A stretch of DNA of 64,000 bases from Kiritimatiellia bacterium (GTDB lineage Bacteria > Verrucomicrobiota > Kiritimatiellia > RFP12 > UBA1067). The notes below the pieces were generated by a model. That model did not search any database. It was not told where the DNA came from and was given only the letters and a program-made list of their open reading frames with translations. The stretch covers positions 1-64,000 of the forward strand of contig JAFRBA010000202.1 of the NCBI GenBank assembly GCA_017405115.1, given 5' to 3'. This document shows, piece after piece, positions 42,684 to 51,397 of the stretch. Made by a program: the position numbers and the translations under genes. Each line of letters begins with the position of its first letter. Positions within the stretch are counted from its first letter, which is position 1.

Positions 42684-44591
42684 ATGAGGGGAATGGAAAG
42701 CTTTTGCCTTGTCTTCGCCGCGCTTGCCGCCTTCGCGGACGAGCCGCCGCCGTTCGTGCCTGGCCTTCTGCCCAATGCCCCGGGGAAGGAGCTCCGCGTG
42801 CGTGCGCTCGCGTCCGCACGCCGTGCGTCGCTTTTGCGTTCCACGCCGGAGACGCTGCCCGCGTACTGGAACGCCGCGAGCAACGGTTGGTTGACGTCCG
42901 TCAAGGACCAGGGCGGCCTCGGGAACTGCTGGTCATTCGCCACGCTCGCGACGATCGAGACACAGCTCCTCAAGTCCGGACGGGGCGAACACGACTTCTC
43001 CGAAAAGAACCTGGCCAAGCTCTGCGCTATGGAAGGCTACTTCGGCAACGGCGCCTACGCGCACAATCCGGCCGGCTACCTGCTGCGCTGGAGCGGCCCC
43101 GTGGCCGAGGAGAGGGATCCGTACGTCGGCACGGAATATGCGTGGAACGCCACCGACAGCCCGGCGCTTCCGAGCGAATGCCATGTGCAGGACGTCGTGT
43201 GGATTCCCGTTCTCGATGGAACCGAGGAGCGCCGCGCGGAACTCAAGCGCGCCATCCTCGACTACGGCGCGATTGCGACCTCCATGTATTGGAACAACGC
43301 ATCCACCAGCTCAAACAGCACGTACCACTGCCAGAGGAGCGTCACCAGCGCGAACCACGCCATCACCGTGGTTGGCTGGGACGACAGTCTTTCGAGGAAG
43401 CTTTTCAAGTATCCGCCTCCGTCCGACGGCGCGTGGATCATAAAGAACAGCTGGGGTACCGACATTGGCGACGGGGGATTCTGCTACGTGTCCTACTGCG
43501 ACGCTGGTTTCGCAAGGGCTTTTTGCTCTGTGTACCTGCCTTCCACGGACGGCGCGGCGGCGTACGACGCCGTGCATGGCTACGCCATAGCCGGGCCCCA
43601 ATACGATACATCCACCTCGAGCGACGGTTGCTTTCCGCAGTTCGACAGCGACCTCCAGGCAGTTGTCTTCACCGCGGCGGCCGGCGAGAGCCTGGCGGCC
43701 GTAGGCATGTGGACCGCAGTCTATCCATACGAATATGAAATCTCCGTCTATACCAACGTCGTGCGCCACTCGACTTCGCGGTGGAACGAGGTCGTGCCAT
43801 GCATTTATTCCACGGAGACCTACGGCACAGTCTATCCGTCGGAGGATCCTCTTGAAGGTGGCGCCTGCGCACTGACCCAGGCCGGAGTGCTCACGCGCGG
43901 CGGCTACACCACCGTTCCGCTTGAGAACGAGATACCTCTCGCGCCCGGCACGTCCTACGCAGTCGTATTCAGGCAGACCGGCAGCGCCGCCTCGCTCATC
44001 GTCGCCACGGACACGCCTGTTCCTGAAGACCCGATCTACGGCCAATGCGCTTTCCGTCCGGGCGATGGATACGTTGGCTGGTCGAAGAACGACGCCACCA
44101 ACATGTGGTACGACGCATACGACTGCGGACTGTACGCCGCCGATGTCAAGGGCTGGGCTCTTTGCATCAACGCCTACACCCGCTTCTCCGGCGAGGTCCG
44201 CGCCTCCGACCTCCCGTCCGCGGCCGACGACGGCGCGAAGATGCTCGCCGAGCTTTCCGACACCAACACGCTCCATTCCGCGGCGAAGTACTTCAACGAG
44301 ACATACGGCTTCGAGCCGCTTGCGAAGCTCGTCGGCGCGAACGGCCGCTCGCTCTGGGCGAGCTGGCTTATCGGCCTTGACCCGTCGGATGCCGACGTGC
44401 GCGACATTGCGCTGTCGATCGACATGTCCGGAGGCTCGCCGCGAATTTCGTGGGCGCCCGACCTCCCTGACCGCTCCTATGCGATCTACGGCTGCGATGA
44501 GCTCTCGCCCGCTGCATCGTGGTATGTGGTCCCGACAAACGAGCTCGACACCACCTCCGCCCGCTTCTTCCGCCTATCCATCGGGCTGTAG
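42684..44591 (+). CDS. Secreted papain-family (C1) cysteine protease with C-terminal modules
   Basis: A 635-residue protein. Short hydrophobic signal (SFCLVFAALAAFAD). The peptidase C1 domain spans about residues 58-295. Cys is in VKDQGGLGNCWSFATLATIE (Gln oxyanion residue and Cys nucleophile), His in ANHAITVVGWDD, and Asn in WIIKNSWGTDIGDGG. A beta-rich lectin-like region follows, and the C-terminal NGRSLWASWLIGLDPSD motif matches one in the first gene. The domain ends in ARFFRLSIGL. It is probably an extracellular protease. The start could also be ATG 42693. Confidence 0.88.
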   Translation: MRGMESFCLVFAALAAFADEPPPFVPGLLPNAPGKELRVRALASARRASLLRSTPETLPAYWNAASNGWLTSVKDQGGLGNCWSFATLATIETQLLKSGRGEHDFSEKNLAKLCAMEGYFGNGAYAHNPAGYLLRWSGPVAEERDPYVGTEYAWNATDSPALPSECHVQDVVWIPVLDGTEERRAELKRAILDYGAIATSMYWNNASTSSNSTYHCQRSVTSANHAITVVGWDDSLSRKLFKYPPPSDGAWIIKNSWGTDIGDGGFCYVSYCDAGFARAFCSVYLPSTDGAAAYDAVHGYAIAGPQYDTSTSSDGCFPQFDSDLQAVVFTAAAGESLAAVGMWTAVYPYEYEISVYTNVVRHSTSRWNEVVPCIYSTETYGTVYPSEDPLEGGACALTQAGVLTRGGYTTVPLENEIPLAPGTSYAVVFRQTGSAASLIVATDTPVPEDPIYGQCAFRPGDGYVGWSKNDATNMWYDAYDCGLYAADVKGWALCINAYTRFSGEVRASDLPSAADDGAKMLAELSDTNTLHSAAKYFNETYGFEPLAKLVGANGRSLWASWLIGLDPSDADVRDIALSIDMSGGSPRISWAPDLPDRSYAIYGCDELSPAASWYVVPTNELDTTSARFFRLSIGL

Positions 44592-44650
44592 GCTCTTGCG
44601 ACACACAAAATCTGACAGCAAAGCGACTGTAGGCATTCATGGGGTTTTTG

Positions 44651-44659
44651 TGGTATACT
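44651..44659 (+). promoter_or_regulatory. Extended -10 upstream of the lipoprotein phosphodiesterase gene
   Basis: TGG-TATACT, hexamer 44654-44659. The leader is about 30 bases with AAAGGAAT before ATG 44697. Confidence 0.6.
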
Positions 44660-44696
44660 ATCCGCAACAAGCAAGTAAACAGCAAAGGAATATGCC

Positions 44697-45626
44697 ATGG
44701 CAAAACGTTTTCTTGGTTTGGCGGTCGCGCTGACGGCGGTCGCGATGGTCGGCGGATGCTGCTGCGACAAGTGCGGCTGTAGCAAGGCGGCGGCGCCCGC
44801 GAAGCGCATCGTCCTTGTGGGCGTCGACGGGATGGGGGCGCGCTGGATTCCATGGGATGTGATGCCAAATCTCTCCAAGCTTCGCGCGGAAGGCCATTAT
44901 GCCGTCGGACGCGACAACTACCCGACGTCTTCCGGAATAAACTGGGCCACTGCGATGTTCGGTACCGTCGTCGAAATCCACGGCTACCGCAACTGGAACA
45001 GCCGCAAGCCCGACGTGCCGGCGTTCGAGGTGACCGACAAGGGCATCCCGCCGTGCATCTTCCACGAGATCCGCAGGCAGGATCCCTCGGCATACACGGC
45101 GTCGCTGTACAACTGGGACGGCATCGGCTTCGTCCACGCCACCAACGAGGTGTCGTACGTGCGGTATTTTGCGGAGGGGTCGCTCGAGCAGCGCGACGAC
45201 GACGCCCTGGCCGACTGCCTCGCGCAGCTGAAGGAGCACCAGCCGAAGCTGACGTTCCTGTACCAGCATCTCCCCGACTGCTACGGGCACAAGATCGGCT
45301 GGGGCTCCCCCGAGTTCACCAACGCCTGCGTAAACGTCGACAAGAACATCGGGCTGCTCGTCAAGGGGCTCGCGGAGCTCGGCATGCTCGACGACACGGC
45401 GATCATGCTCGTGGCGGATCACGGCGGCCTCGGCAAGAAGCACGGCATGGACAACCTCGAGTGCTTCGAGATTCCGTTTCTCGTGAGCGGTCCGTGCGTG
45501 AACAAAGGCTGGCGCCTGCGCGAGCCCGTGCTATTGGCCGACACGGCGCCGACGATCGCCTCGCTGCTCGGCTATGCCGTGCCCGAGACCTGGCGCGGCC
45601 GTCCGGCGCTCGTGCCGGCGAGGTAG
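44697..45626 (+). CDS. Lipoprotein of the alkaline phosphatase / type I phosphodiesterase superfamily
   Basis: A 309-residue protein. The N terminus has a lipobox (AMVGGCCC) after a hydrophobic stretch, so it is probably anchored to a membrane by a lipid at the first Cys. The enzyme domain has RIVLVGVDGMGARWIPWDVM (first metal Asp), a Thr/Ser in NYPTSSGINWATAMFG as candidate nucleophile, and LVADHGGLGKKHGMDN with the second metal ligands Asp-His and His. This is the pattern of phosphodiesterases and related phosphatases. The N-terminal Cys run (GGCCCDKCGC) is unusually Cys-rich. Confidence 0.82.
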   Translation: MAKRFLGLAVALTAVAMVGGCCCDKCGCSKAAAPAKRIVLVGVDGMGARWIPWDVMPNLSKLRAEGHYAVGRDNYPTSSGINWATAMFGTVVEIHGYRNWNSRKPDVPAFEVTDKGIPPCIFHEIRRQDPSAYTASLYNWDGIGFVHATNEVSYVRYFAEGSLEQRDDDALADCLAQLKEHQPKLTFLYQHLPDCYGHKIGWGSPEFTNACVNVDKNIGLLVKGLAELGMLDDTAIMLVADHGGLGKKHGMDNLECFEIPFLVSGPCVNKGWRLREPVLLADTAPTIASLLGYAVPETWRGRPALVPAR

Positions 45627-45632
45627 GGCGGC

Positions 45633-45662
45633 TTGATTTCCGGCGGCGAATCGTGGTATAAT
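45633..45662 (+). promoter_or_regulatory. Promoter of the small membrane protein/nadC unit
   Basis: TTGATT (45633-45638), an 18-base spacer and TGG-TATAAT (45657-45662). The start site falls one base before ATG 45670, implying a leaderless mRNA. Confidence 0.75.
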
Positions 45663-45669
45663 CTGCGCC

Positions 45670-45915
45670 ATGACTATCAAGAAGCCTATGAAAGCCCCTA
45701 AGCCGGCGGCTGAATCGGCGGAGACCGTGCCGTCGTCTGGCTCGGCGGTCCTTGCCGACCGTTTCAAGCTCGACCTGCAGGATCCGAATTCCAAGCGCGG
45801 TTCGGCTGGCGCCGCCACGACTGTCGCGGCGGTGGCGGGCCTGATCGCACTGGCGGTTGCCGGCATCCTGACGTTCGTCATCTATCAGCACTGGGAAGCG
45901 CTCAAGGGCGCCTGA
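45670..45915 (+). CDS. Small single-pass membrane protein
   Basis: An 81-residue protein. A Lys/Pro-rich N terminus (TIKKPMKAPKPAAESAE) and a linker precede one C-terminal transmembrane helix (TVAAVAGLIALAVAGILTFV) and a short tail. It starts seven bases after a TATAAT box with no ribosome site, so it is likely translated from a leaderless mRNA. nadC starts 2 bases after its stop. Function unknown; topology is inferred from the basic N terminus. Confidence 0.7.
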   Translation: MTIKKPMKAPKPAAESAETVPSSGSAVLADRFKLDLQDPNSKRGSAGAATTVAAVAGLIALAVAGILTFVIYQHWEALKGA

Positions 45916-45916
45916 G

Positions 45917-46795
45917 ATGGCTGCGCCGAGGGATGTGATGCGCCTGGCGGCCGCAAAGGCCGCGGTGCGTCTTGCGCTCGACGAAGACCTGGGCAGCCCG
46001 TGGTGCGATGCGACGAGCGAGGCGCTCGTCGATCCGGCGGCGACGGCGACAGGCGAGATCTACGCCAAGGGCGCGGGGTGCGTGGTCGCGGGCGCGACGG
46101 TGGCGCGCGCTGTGCTCAAGGCGGTTGATCCCCGGGTCTCCGTGAGGATCCTGAGACCCGACGGGTCCGCGGCGAAGCCCGGGGTGCCGATACTCGCTTT
46201 CCGCGGCAGGGCGCGGTCCATACTCGCCGCAGAGCGCACCGCGCTCAACTTCATGCAGCGCATGTGCGCCACGGCGACGCTTGCGCGGCGGTTCGTCGAC
46301 GCCACGAAGCGCTACGGCACGCTGATCCTCGACACCCGCAAGACCACGCCGGGGCTCAGGGTCTTCGAGAAGTACGCCGTGACATGCGGTGGCGGAACCA
46401 ACCACCGGTTCGGCATGTTCGACAGGATACTGATGAAGGACAACCACAGAAGGCTCTGGCGCGGCGGCGACCCCGATGCGCTCGACCAGGCGGTGGCGGC
46501 CGCACGCAAGGCGTTCCCGAAGCTCGCGGTGGAGGTGGAGGTGGAGAGCCTTAGGGAGTGCGCGAGCGCGCTAAGGGCCAGGCCGGAGTGGATCATGCTC
46601 GACAACATGTCGTGCGCAGACATGAGGAAGTGCGTCAGGATGTGCCGCGGCATCTCCAAGACCGAGGCGTCGGGAGGCATCACGCTCGACCGCGCGAAGG
46701 AAGTCGCCGCGACCGGCGTGACGGCCATCTCGCTCGGCTGCTTGACGCATTCGGCGGGTTCGGTGGACCTGTCGCTCGAGTGGTCCGTCGTCTGA
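45917..46795 (+). CDS. nadC: Quinolinate phosphoribosyltransferase (nicotinate-nucleotide pyrophosphorylase)
   Basis: A 292-residue NadC, which converts quinolinate and PRPP to nicotinate mononucleotide, CO2 and PPi in de novo NAD synthesis. Key segments: ALDEDLGSPWCDATSEALVD at the N terminus, RTALNFMQRMCATATLARRF, LDTRKTTPGLRVFEKYAVTC (substrate-binding Arg and Lys), RILMKDNHRRLW, and the barrel end EASGGITLDRAKEVAATGVT. The length is normal. It lies 2 bases behind the small membrane protein gene. No nadA or nadB lies within the window. Confidence 0.93.
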   Translation: MAAPRDVMRLAAAKAAVRLALDEDLGSPWCDATSEALVDPAATATGEIYAKGAGCVVAGATVARAVLKAVDPRVSVRILRPDGSAAKPGVPILAFRGRARSILAAERTALNFMQRMCATATLARRFVDATKRYGTLILDTRKTTPGLRVFEKYAVTCGGGTNHRFGMFDRILMKDNHRRLWRGGDPDALDQAVAAARKAFPKLAVEVEVESLRECASALRARPEWIMLDNMSCADMRKCVRMCRGISKTEASGGITLDRAKEVAATGVTAISLGCLTHSAGSVDLSLEWSVV

Positions 46796-46799
46796 TTTT

Positions 46800-46808
46800 T
46801 GGTATAAT
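46800..46808 (+). promoter_or_regulatory. Extended -10 of a leaderless sigma-factor transcript
   Basis: TGG-TATAAT, hexamer 46803-46808. The start site falls at 46815, next to ATG 46816, and there is no Shine-Dalgarno. Confidence 0.65.
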
Positions 46809-46815
46809 AGCGGCG

Positions 46816-47466
46816 ATGGCAGGGTCGTTTCCAGTTACGTCGGTTACGCTGATAGCGAAGATAAAGGACCTCGCTCCCGGTGAGGACGCCGCGGCATGGG
46901 TCCGCTTCTGGGACATGTACCAAGGCGCGATCCGCCAGTTCGCCGCGCTCAAGGGCGGCGATCAGAACGCCGACGACATAGTCATGCAGGTGCTGGGCAA
47001 GCTCGTCGACGTGCTGCGGAGCGGGCAGTACACGCCGGAGAAGGGCCGCTTCCACTCCTACCTCGCCACGATGATCGTCAACGAGGTGCACATGATGCAC
47101 CGCAAGAACATGGCGCGCGCGGGCGACCGCAAGGTGTCGCTGGATGCCGCCTCCGAGGGGCAGGACGGCGAGCCGGGCGGGTCGATAGCCGACAAGCTCG
47201 CCGCCCCAGAGGAGCCGCCGGAGAAAATAGACGAGGACTGGCGCAAGGCCGTCCTGCAGAGCGCGGTCAACCACGTGCTCATGCACACCGCGCTCTCCGA
47301 CCGCGACCGCCAGGTCTACAGGGCATACGCCCTCAACGGCGAGGACATCGCCGAGGTCTCGAAGCGCTTCGGCATCTCCCGGAACCTAGTCAGCCAGATC
47401 AAGACCCGCGTCGACCGCCGCATCGTGGCGGCCGGCCGCGAGATGGTAGAGAACACGGGCTTCTGA
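46816..47466 (+). CDS. RNA polymerase sigma-70 family (ECF-like) factor
   Basis: A 216-residue sigma factor. Region 2-like residues (FWDMYQGAIRQFAALKGGDQ and ADDIVMQVLGKLVDVLRSGQ, with a PEKGRFHSYLATMIVNEVHM helix) are followed by an acidic linker. A region 4 helix-turn-helix (LSDRDRQVYRAYALNGEDIA, then EVSKRFGISRNLVSQIKTRV) completes it. No anti-sigma gene lies next to it, although a small HATPase protein is two genes away. The transcript appears leaderless. The target regulon is unknown. Confidence 0.85.
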   Translation: MAGSFPVTSVTLIAKIKDLAPGEDAAAWVRFWDMYQGAIRQFAALKGGDQNADDIVMQVLGKLVDVLRSGQYTPEKGRFHSYLATMIVNEVHMMHRKNMARAGDRKVSLDAASEGQDGEPGGSIADKLAAPEEPPEKIDEDWRKAVLQSAVNHVLMHTALSDRDRQVYRAYALNGEDIAEVSKRFGISRNLVSQIKTRVDRRIVAAGREMVENTGF

Positions 47467-47468
47467 CA

Positions 47469-48173
47469 ATGCTGCACGTCATCGCCACGCCGATCGGCAA
47501 CCTCGGCGACGTTTCCGCGCGGGCGCAGGAAACCCTGCGGTCCGCGGCCATCGTCGCCTGCGAGGACACCCGCCGCACGTGGCAGCTCCTCTCCCACCTC
47601 GGAGTGCCGCGCCCCGAGATGATCTCGTACCGGCAGGGGAACGAGGAGCGGCTTGTCGACCGCATAGTCGCGGCGGCAATGGCGGGAAAGGAGGTCGCGC
47701 TATGCTCCGACGGCGGGTATCCCGGGATCTCTGACCCCGGCTACCGGCTCATCCGCGCCTGCGCCCGCTCCGGCGTGCCGTACGACGTGATCCCCGGCCC
47801 GAGCGCGGTCAACGTGGCGCTTTTGATGAGCGGGCTCCCTACGTCGTCCTTCACCTTCCGCGGCTTCCCCCCGCGTGGACCCGTCTCGCTCCGCAACTGG
47901 TTCGCAGAGGACCGCGACCGTCCGCACACGCTCATCTGCTACGAGTCGCCGTTCCGCGTGGCCGCCACGCTCGAGGCGGCCCTCGATGCGCTGGGCGACC
48001 GCGAGGCGGCGGTCTGCATCGAGCTCACTAAGCTGCACGAGCGCGTCTCGCGCGGCTACCTCTCCGACCTCGTGCGCGAATTCCGCGGCGCAGTCGTCAA
48101 GGGCGAGGTGACGATCGTCATAGCAGGCGACAACCCGAAGTTCAAGAGGCAGGATGCACGCGACGATAGCTGA
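47469..48173 (+). CDS. rsmI: 16S rRNA (cytidine(1402)-2'-O)-methyltransferase
   Basis: A 234-residue RsmI of the tetrapyrrole-methylase fold, which 2'-O-methylates C1402 of 16S rRNA with SAM. Diagnostic motifs are VIATPIGNLGDVSARAQETL at the N terminus, VACEDTRRTWQLLSHLGVPR, and LCSDGGYPGISDPGYRLIRA. The C-terminal domain contains RPHTLICYESPFRVAATLEA. It is slightly shorter than many family members, which extend to 270-290 residues. It starts 3 bases after the sigma-factor stop and its 3' end overlaps the next gene by 20 bases. Confidence 0.93.
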   Translation: MLHVIATPIGNLGDVSARAQETLRSAAIVACEDTRRTWQLLSHLGVPRPEMISYRQGNEERLVDRIVAAAMAGKEVALCSDGGYPGISDPGYRLIRACARSGVPYDVIPGPSAVNVALLMSGLPTSSFTFRGFPPRGPVSLRNWFAEDRDRPHTLICYESPFRVAATLEAALDALGDREAAVCIELTKLHERVSRGYLSDLVREFRGAVVKGEVTIVIAGDNPKFKRQDARDDS

Positions 48174-48690
48174 CGTAATCGCCGACACGGCGCAGAATTC
48201 GATCGAGGCCGGCGCCTCGCGCGTCGACGTGACGCTCGTCGAGGACGGCGCCACGGTCTCCGTCGTCATAGCCGACAACGGCAAGGGCATGGACGAGGAG
48301 ACGCGCGCGCGCGCCTTCGACCCGTTCTTCTCTGAGGCCGGCAAGCACGACAAGCGACGCGTCGGACTCGGGCTCCCGATCCTGAAGCAGCTCTGCGAGG
48401 CATGCGGCGGCGGACTCTCCCTCGAGAGCGAGAAGGGCGTAGGCACGACGCTCAGCTACCACTTCGACGCAAGGAGCATCGACCTGCCCCCCATGGGCGA
48501 CCTCGCCGACACGATGACGACGCTCTTCAACTACCCCGGCGCCTTCGAGCTCGCCTTCTCCCACCGCACGCCGAACGGAGAATACTCCATATTGCGCAGC
48601 GAGCTCTCCGAGGCCGTAGGCGGGCTCGACTCCGTGGAGGGCCTCTCGCTGGCGAAGGAGTTCCTTCGCGGACAGGAGGCGGAGCTGTGA
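48154..48690 (+). CDS. Stand-alone HATPase of the hydrogenase-associated type
   Basis: A 178-residue HATPase_c (GHKL) protein with no kinase dimerisation or sensor domain. N-box (DTAQNSIEAGASRVDV), G1 box (VIADNGKGMDEETRARAFDP) and G2 box (RRVGLGLPILKQLCEACGGG) are intact. The segment ARSIDLPPMGDLADTMTTLF matches a family often encoded next to [FeFe]-hydrogenase genes in anaerobes. Here it sits between rsmI and ruvC. It overlaps rsmI by 20 bases and ruvC through GTGA, so it is part of a coupled unit. Its target is unknown. Confidence 0.75.
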   Translation: MHATIADVIADTAQNSIEAGASRVDVTLVEDGATVSVVIADNGKGMDEETRARAFDPFFSEAGKHDKRRVGLGLPILKQLCEACGGGLSLESEKGVGTTLSYHFDARSIDLPPMGDLADTMTTLFNYPGAFELAFSHRTPNGEYSILRSELSEAVGGLDSVEGLSLAKEFLRGQEAEL

Positions 48691-49178
48691 CGGTGCTAGG
48701 CATCGACACCTCGCTCAGGAGCACGGGCTACGGAGTGCTGGAGGCGTCCGGAAACCGCCTGCGCATGCTCGACTGCGGCAACGTCCGCAACCCGCCCAGG
48801 CTGCCGCTGACGGCCTGCCTGAAGGCCATCCACGAGAAGGTCGCGGAGCTGATCGCCTCCTACAGCCCGGATGTCATGGCGATTGAGTCGGTCATCTACG
48901 GCAAGAACGCGGGCACGATGCTCGTACTTGGCGAGGCGCGCGGCGCGGTTCTGACCGCGGCCGCGGCCGCCGGGCTCCCCGTCTACGAATACGAGCCGCG
49001 GCGGATGAAGAAGGCGATCTGCGGCAACGGGCTCGCCGAGAAGGAGCAGATACAGCGGATGGTCAAGACGCTCCTGAGCCTTCCCGAACTGCCGCAAAAC
49101 GACGCCGCGGACGCCCTGGGCCTTGCGATCTGCCACGTGCACTCCAATTCGCTGATCACCTCCTCTGCGGCAATATAG
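48687..49178 (+). CDS. ruvC: Holliday junction resolvase RuvC
   Basis: A 163-residue RuvC, the dimeric nuclease that cuts Holliday junctions after RuvAB branch migration. Catalytic acidic residues are visible in LGIDTSLRSTGYGVLE (first Asp), MAIESVIYGKNAG (Glu) and NDAADALGLAICHV (two C-terminal Asp). The length is typical. It starts at GTG 48687, overlapping the stop of the HATPase gene, with GGAGG upstream. No ruvA or ruvB is present in the window. Confidence 0.95.
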   Translation: MTVLGIDTSLRSTGYGVLEASGNRLRMLDCGNVRNPPRLPLTACLKAIHEKVAELIASYSPDVMAIESVIYGKNAGTMLVLGEARGAVLTAAAAAGLPVYEYEPRRMKKAICGNGLAEKEQIQRMVKTLLSLPELPQNDAADALGLAICHVHSNSLITSSAAI

Positions 49179-49223
49179 GCGAAGGGCGCAAATGCAATGG
49201 AACACCAAGGAAAAGGAGATGTC

Positions 49224-50591
49224 ATGCGCAGTTGCATGATTTGCAGGATTCGTCGTGGAGCCGTGGCGGCTCTGGTCTGCATGCTCGATTGTGCCGTCAG
49301 CGCCGTGGCGCTGCCAGACGAGGAATGCGATGTTGTCGTTGTCGGCGCCGGCACGGCCGGGGTGGCTGCGGCTTTGCAGAGCGCGCGCTCCGGGGCGAAG
49401 ACGATAGTGGTGGAGCAGGGGTTCCAGGTCGGGGGCACAATGACAAGCGGCGGGGTCAACTTCCCCGGGCTGTTCCACGCCTGGGGGCGCCAGGTGATCG
49501 ACGGCGTCGGCTATGCGCTGGTAACCAACTGCGTCGCGTTGTCGGGCGGCCGCCTGCCGGACTTCGGCAAGCCGACTGGCCCTGCCCATTGGAGACACCA
49601 GATATCGATCAACGTGCCGCTTTACGTTGCGCTTGCGGAGGAGTCGCTTCTGAAGTACGGCGTTCGGATACACTATCACGCCGCCCCAGTCGAGGCGGTC
49701 TTCTCCGGAGGCGCCTGGCGGCTGTCGGTCGTCGCCGTCGGCGACACGCGGACGATCCGCGCCCGCCAGGTAGTCGACTGCACCGGCGACGCGTCGGTGG
49801 CCGCAATGGCCGGGTTCGCGCGCGAGCGGGCGGCGGAACGGCAGCCAGGTTCGTTCGTGTACACGCTGGACCCTGGCGTGGACATCAGTCGCCTTGACCG
49901 GACGCTTCTCAAGCGCGCATTCGCGGAGGCGCTTGCCGACGGCCGCCTGAACGCCTACGACGCTCGACACGGCATTCTTGGATTGCTGGAATGCCGTGGC
50001 GGCACGGCCAACTACATCGACGACGCCGACTGCTCTACGGCGGACTTGCGCACGGAGACGAACCTTCGCGGCAGGGCATCCATGCTGCGCATGTACCGTT
50101 TCCTGCGGAGCGTCCCCGGCCTCGAGAAGGCGACGATTGTGTCCATGTCGCCCGAGGTCGGCGTTCGGGAGACTTACCGCATCCGCGGCGAGTACACCAT
50201 TACGCAGGACGACTACACCACCGGGCGGGTCTTCCCCGATTCGCTGTGCTATGCTTTCTATCCCGTAGACTTGCACGACAAAAAGTCGGGAGTGCGCCCT
50301 GCACACCTTGCCGAAGGCGTTGTGGCGACGGTCCCGCTGCGTGCGCTTGTCCCGCGCGGCGCAAGGAACTTCCTGGTCGCCGGCCGATGCGTCAGCAGCG
50401 ACCGCGGGGCGAACTCCGGGCTGCGCGTAGAGGCTGCGTGCATGGCCATGGGGCAGGTCGCCGGAACGGCCGCTGCCCTTGCGGCGAGACGCGGCACGAG
50501 CCCGTTGGACCTGCCGATCGGCGAGCTGCGTGAGGCGCTGGCTTCAAGCGGAGCCGTCGTGCCCAGCTCGCAAGCCGCCGAGACGAGATAA
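49224..50591 (+). CDS. Exported FAD-dependent oxidoreductase
   Basis: A 455-residue protein of the FAD_oxidored family. A signal-like N terminus (RRGAVAALVCMLDCAVSAVA) precedes the dinucleotide-binding motif DVVVVGAGTAGVAAALQSAR and the following QVGGTMTSGGVNFPG. The C-terminal FAD motif is ARNFLVAGRCVSSDRGANSG. AAAGGAG 5 bases before ATG 49224 gives the start. Many exported members act on sugars or sugar alcohols. Position upstream of SIS and PfkB genes suggests carbohydrate metabolism, but the substrate is unknown. A tRNA-modification role is less likely because of the signal peptide. Confidence 0.82.
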   Translation: MRSCMICRIRRGAVAALVCMLDCAVSAVALPDEECDVVVVGAGTAGVAAALQSARSGAKTIVVEQGFQVGGTMTSGGVNFPGLFHAWGRQVIDGVGYALVTNCVALSGGRLPDFGKPTGPAHWRHQISINVPLYVALAEESLLKYGVRIHYHAAPVEAVFSGGAWRLSVVAVGDTRTIRARQVVDCTGDASVAAMAGFARERAAERQPGSFVYTLDPGVDISRLDRTLLKRAFAEALADGRLNAYDARHGILGLLECRGGTANYIDDADCSTADLRTETNLRGRASMLRMYRFLRSVPGLEKATIVSMSPEVGVRETYRIRGEYTITQDDYTTGRVFPDSLCYAFYPVDLHDKKSGVRPAHLAEGVVATVPLRALVPRGARNFLVAGRCVSSDRGANSGLRVEAACMAMGQVAGTAAALAARRGTSPLDLPIGELREALASSGAVVPSSQAAETR

Positions 50592-50616
50592 TTCACGTTT
50601 CGTGCCGTGGCGTGGA

Positions 50617-50646
50617 TAGACAACAACTTGGGAAAAAGAGTATAAT
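50617..50646 (+). promoter_or_regulatory. Promoter of the SIS/PfkB pair
   Basis: TAGACA (50617-50622), an 18-base spacer and TATAAT (50641-50646). The leader to ATG 50683 is about 30 bases with no strong ribosome site. Confidence 0.5.
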
Positions 50647-50682
50647 CCAAACCACAAGAAAAGCAGGGCTGTTGACATTCCC

Positions 50683-51387
50683 ATGAATTCATACCTAAAG
50701 CGCATTACGGAGCTTCTCGCAAAGATAGAGAACGAAGACGCCGCTTCGATGGCGGCCGCGTCCGACGCAGTCGCCGACGTCATCTGCCGTGACGGCTTAG
50801 TGCATGTCTTCGGATGCGGACATTCGCACCTCCCCGCCCTTGACGCGTTCTACCGTGCCGGAGGGCTGGCGTGCGTCTCCCCTCTGCTGGACGAGGACCT
50901 GATGCTCCACGACGGCGGCGCGAAGTCCAGCCGCATGGAGAAGATGCCCGGAATCGCCGCGGAGGCCTTTCGCCGCGCATGCGTCGACCCAGAGCGCGAC
51001 GTGCTGGTGGTGATCTCGGCGAGCGGCAAGAACGCCGCGCCGGTGGAGATGCTCAGGACGGCAAAGGCGGCGGGGGTAAGGACGATCGCCATCTCGTCGT
51101 CCGAGTACAGGTCGCACGGGGCTGTTCTCCTTGACGAGGCGGACATCCCCGTCGACTGCTTCGTGCCATATGGAGACGCGGTAATCGACGTCGGCGGGAA
51201 GAAGATGGGGGGGCTCTCCACATATGCGTCGCTGTTCATACTCAACTCGATCCTCATCGAGGGGGCGCAGAAGGCGCTGGCGATGGGGACAGTCCCCCCG
51301 ATATACACCAGCGGCAATGTCGAGGGCGGCATGGCCCTCAACGCCGAACTCGAGCGGCGCTACTTCGGCCGGGTGAAGAGGCTGTAG
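50683..51387 (+). CDS. SIS-domain sugar-phosphate-binding protein (UPF0309-like)
   Basis: A 234-residue SIS-domain protein of the UPF0309 type. The fold is marked by GLVHVFGCGHSHLPALDAFY, DVLVVISASGKNAAPVEMLR and GVRTIAISSSEYRSHGAVLL. SIS domains bind phosphosugars and act as isomerases, or as sensors. An N-terminal helix (NSYLKRITELLAKIENEDAA) matches this family. It is paired with a PfkB kinase 10 bases downstream, which suggests phosphorylation and isomerisation of an imported sugar. The sugar is unknown. Confidence 0.8.
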   Translation: MNSYLKRITELLAKIENEDAASMAAASDAVADVICRDGLVHVFGCGHSHLPALDAFYRAGGLACVSPLLDEDLMLHDGGAKSSRMEKMPGIAAEAFRRACVDPERDVLVVISASGKNAAPVEMLRTAKAAGVRTIAISSSEYRSHGAVLLDEADIPVDCFVPYGDAVIDVGGKKMGGLSTYASLFILNSILIEGAQKALAMGTVPPIYTSGNVEGGMALNAELERRYFGRVKRL

Positions 51388-51397
51388 GGCGGACGGC

